DNA of 6,167 nucleotides from Acidimicrobiales bacterium (GTDB lineage Bacteria; Actinomycetota; Acidimicrobiia; Acidimicrobiales; VFJN01): assembly GCA_016936035.1 (NCBI GenBank), contig JAFGPU010000217.1, positions 1-6,167 on the forward strand, read 5' to 3'. The notes under the pieces are model-generated. The model made no database searches. It was given only the letters and a program-made list of their open reading frames with translations, and had not been told where the DNA came from. The stretch's first letter is position 1; every line of letters starts with the position of its first letter. This document shows, piece by piece, positions 1-5,744 of this stretch. Position numbers and translations under genes: made by a program.

Positions 1-906
1 CTTGGGCCGCTCGCGGTCGCGCAGGTACATGTTGAGCGGCGAGGTGAACATGTGCCGCAGCATCGTCACCGGCAGGATCAGCAGGAAGAGCACGAACGCG
101 GCCACGTGGGCGATCCACCAGCCCTGGTGCCAGCCCGACAGGCTGGCCGTGTCCTCGACGACGCCCGCCAGCGGGTAGCCGATGACCGACCACTTCTCGA
201 AGTCGGGCCGGCCGGCCAGGGCGATGCGGTAGGCCTCGGCGCCGAAGCCGGTGATGCCGATGGCGAGGAAGGTGCCGAGGATGAGGGCGTGCTCGGGCTT
301 GGACTTGATGCGGATGCGGTAGGGCCGCTGCACGTAGCGGCGCACGATGGCCCACACGACCCCGACGACGAAGAGGGCGCCGGCCACGTCGCCGACCAGG
401 GAGTAGCCCTGGTAGACGCCGCCGTGCAGGAACTTGGCGCTCTCGGGCATCTGGTGGTTCACCTCGAGCACCGTGGTGACGGCGAGCAGCACCAGGAAGT
501 TGAAGTAGATGAGCGAGTGCATGACTCCGGCCGCCGGATCGCGCAGCAGGGTCTGCATGTAGACGCCGGCCCGGAAGTCCTTCAGGCGGGTGGCGACGTT
601 CTTCTTGGTGGTGGCGCGGTTGTCGGGCGCTCCCCGCTGCCAGTTCCTGACCCGCTGGGCGAACATCACCGCACCGATCACGATGACGACGGGGATGACC
701 GTGTAGAAGACGGCCTTCCACGCGGACGGGACGTTGCCGAACACCTCGCGCTGCACCGGCGAGTCGTCGTGCCACTGGAGCACCGTGGCGATGATGCCCG
801 AGGCGGCGGTGATCAGCGCGAACGCGATCCCGACCGCCAGTGCGATCTGGGTCGGCTTGATGCGGCGCGCGGAGGGCGCCGCCGGCGTGCTCTCTGGGCT
901 GCTCAC
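1..906 (-). CDS. EtfD/Rv0338c-like membrane Fe-S oxidoreductase, N-terminal membrane part (3' end off the left edge)
   Basis: I translated the minus strand directly: 302 codons are open from GTG at 906-904 to base 1 with no stop, so the gene continues outside the window. The visible part is a membrane domain with about six helices (residues ~21-45, 65-87, 129-150, 169-191, 206-230, 263-287). It ends in a conserved-looking cytoplasmic segment, RHMFTSPLNMYLRDRERPK (284-302). Histidines in or next to helices (H130, H267, H285) are candidate haem b ligands, as in NarI-like domains. In the family I recall (mycobacterial Rv0338c/EtfD, HdrD/GlpC-like), this domain is followed by a 4Fe-4S ferredoxin domain and two CCG cysteine-rich domains. 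Those proteins pass electrons from electron-transfer flavoprotein in fatty-acid oxidation to the quinone pool. The Fe-S part is not visible here, so the exact role is inferred. The GTG start is supported by a -10-like hexamer seven bases upstream; no upstream in-frame start was found close by. Confidence 0.8.
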   Translation of the reverse strand, partial: MSSPESTPAAPSARRIKPTQIALAVGIAFALITAASGIIATVLQWHDDSPVQREVFGNVPSAWKAVFYTVIPVVIVIGAVMFAQRVRNWQRGAPDNRATTKKNVATRLKDFRAGVYMQTLLRDPAAGVMHSLIYFNFLVLLAVTTVLEVNHQMPESAKFLHGGVYQGYSLVGDVAGALFVVGVVWAIVRRYVQRPYRIRIKSKPEHALILGTFLAIGITGFGAEAYRIALAGRPDFEKWSVIGYPLAGVVEDTASLSGWHQGWWIAHVAAFVLFLLILPVTMLRHMFTSPLNMYLRDRERPK

Positions 907-913
907 GCGCCTG

Positions 914-919
914 AACCTA
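914..919 (-). promoter_or_regulatory. Candidate -10 element for a leaderless transcript of the Fe-S oxidoreductase
   Basis: Read on the minus strand, TAGGTT fits the actinobacterial TANNNT -10 pattern. It lies seven bases before the GTG start, which would place transcription initiation at or next to the start codon. No convincing -35 is visible, which is common for this promoter type. A weak AGG closer to the GTG is the only alternative ribosome-binding signal. Confidence 0.4.
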
Positions 920-969
920 CTGAACCCGGCCTGGCGGCGCGGAATCCTGGTCCGGGTTCGTGGCGCCCG

Positions 970-985
970 GTTACCTGACGGTCAC
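970..985 (+). promoter_or_regulatory. GlnR-like half-site pair GTTAC-N6-GTCAC upstream of amt
   Basis: GTTAC (970-974) and GTCAC (981-985) are direct repeats with an 11-bp period. The actinobacterial GlnR box is remembered as GTnAC-N6-GAAAC repeats with the same period. Both halves here match the GTnAC half and neither matches GAAAC, so the fit is partial. The position, about 160 bp before the amt start, is reasonable for nitrogen control of an amt operon, which is a classic GlnR target. Confidence 0.3.
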
Positions 986-1012
986 TTCGCGACGGCTGAC
1001 CGGTCTCGGCGC

Positions 1013-1052
1013 CCGACAGGTTCGGTTCAGGTTCCTGTCGGACAGCCGACAG
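1013..1052. repeat. Three alternating CCGACAG half-sites; operator or switching hairpins upstream of amt
   Basis: CCGACAG occurs at 1013-1019 and 1046-1052, and its exact reverse complement CTGTCGG at 1035-1041. The 7-mers start 22 and 11 bp apart, so all three lie on one face of the helix, as expected for a cooperative operator. As RNA the middle arm can pair either with the first copy (8-bp stem 1013-1020/1034-1041, 13-nt loop) or with the third (7-bp stem 1035-1041/1046-1052, loop ACAG), but not both. The geometry is read directly from the sequence; function is inferred. Confidence 0.45.
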
Positions 1053-1109
1053 CAGACATACGTCCGCCCGTCATCACTCGGGAATTATCGCGAAACACGC
1101 CCTCCTTAC

Positions 1110-1127
1110 CGTCGGCTCGGTCCGACG
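1110..1127 (+). repeat. Small hairpin just before the amt ribosome-binding site
   Basis: CGTCGG (1110-1115) and CCGACG (1122-1127) form a perfect 6-bp stem with a 6-nt loop, ending six bases before the GGGAGG ribosome-binding site. It reuses the CCGAC core of the upstream half-sites. In a genome this G+C-rich, a 6-bp stem can arise by chance. Confidence 0.25.
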
Positions 1128-1133
1128 ACCCTT

Positions 1134-1139
1134 GGGAGG
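1134..1139 (+). promoter_or_regulatory. Ribosome-binding site that fixes the amt start
   Basis: GGGAGG sits five bases before GTG at 1145. The amt frame is open upstream as far as 734, so this site, together with the signal peptide that follows, selects the 472-residue product over a longer one overlapping the divergent Fe-S gene. Confidence 0.8.
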
Positions 1140-1144
1140 TTCGT

Positions 1145-2915
<1,771 letters not shown>

Positions 2916-2938
2916 CCCGCGCTGACAGCGTGCGCCAG

Positions 2939-2968
2939 CCGCCCCTCGGCCTCACGGTCGGGGGGCGG
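2939..2968. terminator. Strong hairpin between convergent PII and CNB genes, probable bidirectional terminator
   Basis: The left arm (2939-2951) and right arm (2956-2968) form a 13-bp stem, including two G-U wobbles, closed by the loop TCAC. It lies midway between two convergent stop codons. There is no U-tract on the plus strand, which is common for terminators in high-G+C actinobacteria. The symmetrical position suggests it serves both genes. Confidence 0.65.
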
Positions 2969-3010
2969 GTGCGCGTCCGGGCGCCGGTCGCGCAGCCGCC
3001 GTTCGTGGTC

Positions 3011-3433
3011 TCAGCCGTAGTTCTTGGAGTCGAGGTCGCGGACTCGGCTGGCCAGCGCGGCCAGGATCTTGTGGGTCAGGGTGGGGACCTCGTCGAGCAG
3101 GCCCGAGAACTCGCGCGGGCCGAGCACCAGCACCGTCAGCGGCGTGGCGGCGGTGACCGTCGCCGTGCGGGGGCCGTGGTCGAGCAGCGCCAGCTCGCCG
3201 ACGCAGTCGCCGGGGCCGAGCTGGGCGATGGTCTGCCCGCCCCGGGTGACATCGGCTCGGCCCTCCACGATGACGAAGGCCTCGCGCCCCACGTCGCCCT
3301 GGGTGACGAACTCCTTGCCTTCGTCGAGCGTGAGCTCGACGGTGGCCTTCGCGATGTCGCGCAGCTCCTTGGTGGTGCACCCGGAGAACAGCGGGACGGA
3401 TGCGAGATGGTTGAGGTAGTCCTCGCGTGCCAT
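3011..3433 (-). CDS. Standalone cyclic-nucleotide-binding-domain protein (Crp/cNMP fold, no effector domain)
   Basis: This 140-residue protein consists almost entirely of a cNMP-binding beta-barrel. The N-terminal helix (MAREDYLNHLASVPLFSG) and the barrel strands lead to the phosphate-binding cassette GDCVGELALLDHGPRTATV (75-93). It retains the Glu (E80) and Arg (R89) that bind the cyclic nucleotide sugar and phosphate in Crp. The chain stops soon after the C-terminal helix, so there is no Crp helix-turn-helix, kinase or channel domain. It would have to act through a partner or as a nucleotide sink; its target is unknown. I chose ATG at 3433. The frame continues to 3550, but the added 39 residues are not CNB-like, would consume the divergent promoter region, and a -10-like element sits eight bases before this ATG. 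Nucleotide specificity cannot be read from the sequence. Confidence 0.85.
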   Translation of the reverse strand: MAREDYLNHLASVPLFSGCTTKELRDIAKATVELTLDEGKEFVTQGDVGREAFVIVEGRADVTRGGQTIAQLGPGDCVGELALLDHGPRTATVTAATPLTVLVLGPREFSGLLDEVPTLTHKILAALASRVRDLDSKNYG

Positions 3434-3441
3434 GGCGGCGC

Positions 3442-3447
3442 AGCATA
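3442..3447 (-). promoter_or_regulatory. Candidate -10 element for the CNB gene (near-leaderless)
   Basis: On the minus strand TATGCT lies eight bases before the ATG at 3433. There is no Shine-Dalgarno between them, only GCGCCGCC. This spacing predicts initiation at or within a base or two of the start codon. No clear -35 is visible. Confidence 0.4.
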
Positions 3448-3486
3448 CGAACCTGGGGAGGCTTCTGCTGAGCCACGCCCGAAGGC

Positions 3487-3499
3487 TCACGTACCGTGA
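3487..3499. promoter_or_regulatory. Palindrome TCACG-N3-CGTGA, candidate operator
   Basis: TCACG (3487-3491) and CGTGA (3495-3499) are exact inverted repeats around TAC. The site lies in the divergent control region, 54 bp upstream of the CNB start. The same arms recur in the palindrome at 3530-3545. Confidence 0.35.
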
Positions 3500-3529
3500 T
3501 GGCATCCGCATACGGACGGCGGTCGGCAC

Positions 3530-3545
3530 CGTCACGAGCGTGACG
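3530..3545. promoter_or_regulatory. Palindrome CGTCACG-AG-CGTGACG, candidate operator
   Basis: Seven-base arms (3530-3536 and 3539-3545) are exact inverted repeats separated by AG. The site is centred about 58 bp before the winged-helix gene start, overlapping where activators or repressors of that gene could bind. It shares the TCACG/CGTGA arms with the site at 3487-3499; the two centres are about 44.5 bp apart. Confidence 0.45.
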
Positions 3546-3582
3546 TTCATCCGTCGGAAACAAACGCGAAATGCTCGCTCCC

Positions 3583-3588
3583 TACGGT
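3583..3588 (+). promoter_or_regulatory. Candidate -10 element for the winged-helix gene (leaderless)
   Basis: TACGGT fits TANNNT and lies seven bases before the GTG at 3596, with no Shine-Dalgarno. This is the same spacing as at the Fe-S gene and nearly that at the CNB gene. It also supports the chosen GTG start. Confidence 0.4.
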
Positions 3589-3595
3589 CCTGGGC

Positions 3596-4150
3596 GTGGA
3601 GGTTGCCCTCGTCCAGTGGCCGGCCGAACAGGACCGGCGTGAGCAGCTTCGTCGAGCCGGGCAGCCGCGGCTGCTGCTGGTCGAGCGGGGTGCGCCACCG
3701 ATCCCGGCCGACGACCTCGAGGACTGGATCCGGCTGCCGGCCGACGACCTCGACCTGCGGGTCCGCGTCGAGGCGCTGCGCCGCCGCACCGACGGCGACG
3801 CCGGCGCCACGCCGGTGCTCGACGACGACGGCGTGCTACGGCTCGGCGATCGCTGGGTGTCGCTGCCGCCGGTCGAGGCCCGCCTCACCCGGGCGTTGCT
3901 CGACCGCTTCGGCGCTGTCGTGTCCCGCGAGGCGCTGGCCCGGTCCGGCTGGCCGGGGGGATCGCCGGGGCGCAACGCCCTCGACGTGCACGTGCTGCGC
4001 CTGCGGCGCCGGCTGTCGCCGCTGCGGCTGGCGATCCGCACCGTGCGGTCACGGGGCTACCTGCTCGAGCGGTCCGACGCCGGGGGGCAGGTGGCGCCCG
4101 ACATCGTGCGGACCAACGGCCACGGGCCCCGCCGCATCTCCGTCACCTGA
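3596..4150 (+). CDS. OmpR-type winged-helix regulator lacking a normal receiver domain
   Basis: This is a 184-residue protein. Residues ~80-157 are a clear OmpR/PhoB-type DNA-binding domain. SLPPVEARLTRALLDRFGAVVSREAL covers the first helices and transactivation loop, ALDVHVLRLRRRL (128-140) is the recognition helix, and IRTVRSRGYLL (147-157) is the wing. The first ~65 residues are about half the length of a receiver (usually ~115-120). They carry no recognisable phosphoacceptor Asp site or conserved Lys; LLLVE (26-30) may be a remnant strand. It is therefore probably not controlled by a sensor kinase, like the 'atypical' orphan regulators such as GlnR, though GlnR keeps a full-length receiver fold. 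Residues 158-184 form a basic, probably flexible tail. It lies one gene beyond amt-PII and diverges from the CNB gene across two palindromes. A role in nitrogen control is a guess from position. Confidence 0.8.
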   Translation: MEVALVQWPAEQDRREQLRRAGQPRLLLVERGAPPIPADDLEDWIRLPADDLDLRVRVEALRRRTDGDAGATPVLDDDGVLRLGDRWVSLPPVEARLTRALLDRFGAVVSREALARSGWPGGSPGRNALDVHVLRLRRRLSPLRLAIRTVRSRGYLLERSDAGGQVAPDIVRTNGHGPRRISVT

Positions 4151-4209
4151 ACGGGCTCGCCGGCGTCGTCGGCCATCGCGCGGCTGGCCCACCCGCACGA
4201 TGGGTAGTC

Positions 4210-4254
4210 CTGTCCCGCCGGACGACGTCTCGTCCGGTCCTGGGGACGGGACAG
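4210..4254. terminator. Two-tier bulged stem-loop between the winged-helix gene and the small membrane protein
   Basis: Outer arms CTGTCCCG (4210-4217) and CGGGACAG (4247-4254) and inner arms CCGGACGA (4218-4225) and TCGTCCGG (4230-4237) are both perfect 8-bp inverted repeats. They stack directly on the left side, with a 9-nt bulge (4238-4246) on the right and the loop CGTC. The element is 60 bp after the winged-helix stop and ends six bases before the ribosome-binding site of the next gene. It may be a terminator for the upstream gene (no U-tract) or a 5'-leader structure controlling the downstream one; the sequence does not decide. Confidence 0.5.
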
Positions 4255-4260
4255 CTTCAT

Positions 4261-4266
4261 GGGAGG
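4261..4266 (+). promoter_or_regulatory. Ribosome-binding site fixing the start of the small membrane protein
   Basis: GGGAGG lies seven bases before ATG at 4274. An in-frame ATG at 4259 overlaps this motif and has no site of its own, so the downstream ATG is preferred. Confidence 0.7.
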
Positions 4267-4273
4267 CCGCACA

Positions 4274-4456
4274 ATGCGCGGACGTGTACGCATTCCGATC
4301 GTCGTGATCGTCTGGGTCGTCATCGGGGTGATCGTCGCCCTCAACAAGGGCTACGGCGACGCCATGAACAACGCGTCGGACGTCGCGACGTTCATCCTCG
4401 CCGTGGCGCTGTGGCCGATCCCCGCCCTCGACGGCAGCGTCTCGATCGTCTTCTGA
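4274..4456 (+). CDS. Small two-helix membrane protein, function unknown
   Basis: This is a 60-residue hydrophobic protein. A basic N-terminus (MRGRVR) precedes helix 1 (about 7-23, IPIVVIVWVVIGVIVAL). A short polar loop with NKGYGDAMNNASD (24-36) leads to helix 2 (about 37-52, ending LWPIPALDG). By the positive-inside rule the N-terminus should be cytoplasmic. Small proteins with a similar W-I-G-hydrophobic helix and an LWP motif are familiar as hypothetical proteins of actinobacteria, but I cannot name a family. A good ribosome-binding site, clear membrane pattern and codon use like the neighbours support it as real. The stem-loop just upstream may control it. It converges on the LysR gene with a 31-bp gap. 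Confidence 0.7.
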   Translation: MRGRVRIPIVVIVWVVIGVIVALNKGYGDAMNNASDVATFILAVALWPIPALDGSVSIVF

Positions 4457-4487
4457 GGCGTGCCGACCACCTGCGGACGGGCGCGCG

Positions 4488-5453
4488 TCAGGCCGGCGGG
4501 CGCGCCGGAGGTGGCACCGACGTCGGTGGCGGTGCGCTGCCCAGCACGTCCGCTCCGCTGATCCACATGGCGGTCTCCAGGATGGGGTCGCCGACCGGCA
4601 GCAGCGTCGTGGCGGTCTCCGCCCGCGCGAGGTCGACGAACTGCTGGGCGGTATCACGGGGCGGTTCGAGGGCGACGATGCCGATCTCGCGCACCGCCGG
4701 CGGGGTGAGGTGCACCAGGCCCGCGCCGCCGGCGACCGCCGCCGCGGCGTGGCGGCCGTACGAGAACCACGCGCCCGCGCCCTCGACCACGAGCGCAGCG
4801 ATGAGGTCGTCGTCGGTCGTCTCGGCGGCGATGGTCGCTTCGACGCCCATCAGCCGCAGGTTGTTGTCGAGCGCCGCGGTGCGCCAGTCGTCGGTGCCGG
4901 GCGAGAGCAACGGCAGGTTGGACAGCTCGGCGATGGCGAGCGGGTCGTCGAGCGACCACCCGGCCGGGTGGAGGAGCACCAGCTCCTGCCACCCCAGCGA
5001 GGTGACCCACAGGTCGGCGGGCGCCGGCAGCTCCATGATGCCCAGGTGGGCGCGCCCGTCGCGGACGTGGTCGGCGACCTCTCCGGAGGTGTCGGCGACC
5101 TCGACGGCCGCCCGGCCGTGGCCGGCGGTGACGAACCGGGCGACGGTCGGCGAGGCGACCTCGCGCGCCTGGCTGCTGACCGAGCAGACCCGCAGGGCGT
5201 GACTGGTGCCGATCGAGCTCAGGCGTTCGACCTCGGACAGGATGCGCCGGGCGCCGGCGATGACGTCGGCACCCTCGCGGGTGATGCGGACGCCGCGTCC
5301 CTTGCGCTCGAAGACCGTCACGCCGATCTCGCGCTCGAACGAGCGGATGGCCCGGCTCAGGGCCGGTTGGGCGACGTGGATGGTCTCGGCTGCCCGCGTC
5401 ATGGTGCCCTCGTCGGCGGTGGCGACGATGTAGCGGAGCTGCTGGAGGTTCAC
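4488..5453 (-). CDS. LysR-type transcriptional regulator
   Basis: This is a 321-residue protein, slightly longer than the usual ~300. The N-terminal winged helix-turn-helix (1-60) is typical of the family: MNLQQLRYIVATADEGTMTR, then AAETIHVAQPALSRAIRSFE with its recognition helix, then VFERKGRGVRITREG. A linker helix (about 61-82) leads to a periplasmic-binding-protein-like effector domain (about 86-285). A Pro/Ala-rich tail closes the chain (306-321), perhaps an unstructured extension. Such proteins bind as tetramers to T-N11-A dyads, often at their own promoter, and respond to a small molecule. The ligand and targets here are unknown. The start is GTG at 5453; no earlier in-frame start exists, and no Shine-Dalgarno is evident. 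The upstream neighbour on the same strand is nitrobindin, 291 bp away, so a shared operon is unlikely. Confidence 0.92.
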   Translation of the reverse strand: MNLQQLRYIVATADEGTMTRAAETIHVAQPALSRAIRSFEREIGVTVFERKGRGVRITREGADVIAGARRILSEVERLSSIGTSHALRVCSVSSQAREVASPTVARFVTAGHGRAAVEVADTSGEVADHVRDGRAHLGIMELPAPADLWVTSLGWQELVLLHPAGWSLDDPLAIAELSNLPLLSPGTDDWRTAALDNNLRLMGVEATIAAETTDDDLIAALVVEGAGAWFSYGRHAAAAVAGGAGLVHLTPPAVREIGIVALEPPRDTAQQFVDLARAETATTLLPVGDPILETAMWISGADVLGSAPPPTSVPPPARPPA

Positions 5454-5538
5454 GGGCCGTGCCCGCCCATGGCGGCGGTCACATGCCTGGAAGGTATCGG
5501 TTCGCGGTCCATCTGGTCTTGGACCTTACAGTGTCAGG

Positions 5539-5551
5539 CCACTCATAGTGG
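5539..5551. promoter_or_regulatory. Dyad CCACT-CAT-AGTGG, possible LysR operator
   Basis: CCACT (5539-5543) and AGTGG (5547-5551) are exact inverted repeats around CAT, about 86-98 bp upstream of the LysR start codon, a plausible distance for an autoregulatory site. It overlaps the candidate plus-strand -10. The match to the LysR T-N11-A consensus is not specific enough for a firm call. Confidence 0.25.
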
Positions 5552-5620
5552 TTGGTTGAGGCGGGTGAACGCTCTCTGAGGCAGCGACGGGCGGTGCCGA
5601 CGGAGGGGTGGCGGGCGTTC

Positions 5621-5678
5621 GAGCCGTGTGGCCCGGGTTTGACGGCGTGCTGGGGCGTCGCCGGCCCTGGCCCGGCTC
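5621..5678. repeat. Long imperfect G+C-rich hairpin
   Basis: GAGCCG (5621-5626) pairs with CGGCTC (5673-5678), GGCC (5630-5633) with GGCC (5669-5672), GGG (5635-5637) with CCC (5665-5667), and GGCG (5644-5647) with CGCC (5659-5662). These helices are separated by small bulges and internal loops. It may be a terminator or part of a structured RNA. In sequence this G+C-rich, chance folding is a serious alternative. Confidence 0.2.
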
Positions 5679-5709
5679 GGTCGCGCCCGTCCGGGCTGCG
5701 CGGCACCAC

Positions 5710-5728
5710 ACATGCCTGCCCGGCATGT
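5710..5728 (-). terminator. Hairpin downstream of nitrobindin, candidate terminator
   Basis: ACATGCC (5710-5716) and GGCATGT (5722-5728) form a perfect 7-bp stem with a 5-nt loop. It begins 16 bases past the nitrobindin stop on the minus strand. No U-tract follows. The position suits a terminator separating nitrobindin from the LysR gene. Confidence 0.4.
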
Positions 5729-5744
5729 CCGTGAACGACGATGT

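Larger units (their letters stand above)
907..1144. promoter_or_regulatory. Divergent control region between the Fe-S oxidoreductase and amt
   Basis: This 238-bp gap lies between two divergently transcribed genes. A reading frame in phase with amt stays open across it, but I treat it as non-coding: a strong Shine-Dalgarno and a signal peptide fix the amt start at 1145. It holds a GlnR-like half-site pair, three CCGACAG half-sites, a small hairpin ahead of the amt ribosome-binding site, and a more A/T-rich patch at about 1081-1096. The amt promoter may lie in that patch (for example AATTAT at 1083-1088), but I cannot assign a -35 and -10 with confidence. Confidence 0.6.
5454..5744. other. 291-bp gap with no supported gene, upstream of the LysR gene
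   Basis: Open frames exist on both strands, but their products are Arg/Pro/Gly-rich with no recognisable domain or ribosome-binding site, so I call none. The LysR promoter should be here. A weak plus-strand promoter-like pair, TTGGAC (5519-5524) and CATAGT (5544-5549), has a 19-bp spacer, longer than ideal. The region also holds a short dyad (5539-5551), an imperfect G+C-rich hairpin (5621-5678) and a perfect 7-bp hairpin (5710-5728). I saw no match to tRNA, tmRNA, 4.5S or RNase P RNA motifs. Confidence 0.6.

Noticed and set aside
52..978. Long plus-strand open frame (308 codons) across the left end
   Set aside because: Its product is an Asp/Gly/Arg/His-rich low-complexity chain. The opposite strand encodes a convincing six-helix membrane protein, so this is a frame shadow in G+C-rich DNA.
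734..1144. N-terminal extension of Amt by 137 residues
   Set aside because: It overlaps the divergent Fe-S gene and the control region. The signal peptide and GGGAGG ribosome-binding site start at 1134-1145.
3434..3550. Longer CNB protein starting at 3550
   Set aside because: The extra 39 residues are not part of the CNB fold and would cover the divergent promoter region and both palindromes. A -10-like motif supports the start at 3433.
3432..4307. Plus-strand 291-codon frame overlapping the winged-helix gene
   Set aside because: The product is Arg/Ser/Cys/Pro-rich without a domain. The overlapping frame encodes a clear OmpR-type DNA-binding domain.
4480..4506. 7-bp inverted repeat GGCGCGC/GCGCGCC around the LysR stop codon
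   Set aside because: Simple GC alternation with a 13-nt loop, partly inside coding sequence. It could be a terminator but is not distinguishable from chance.
5450..5470. Six-codon minus-strand mini-ORF (MGGHGP) whose TGA overlaps the LysR GTG start
   Set aside because: The GTGA overlap resembles translational coupling, but the ATG has no ribosome-binding site and such overlaps arise easily in this composition.
5611..5640. GTTCGAGCC resembling a tRNA T-loop
   Set aside because: The flanking bases do not form a 5-bp T-stem, and no acceptor, D or anticodon arms fit.
5479..5734. Small open frames in the LysR-nitrobindin gap on both strands (60-76 codons)
   Set aside because: Pro/Arg/Gly-rich products with no ribosome-binding site, domain or homology I recognise.
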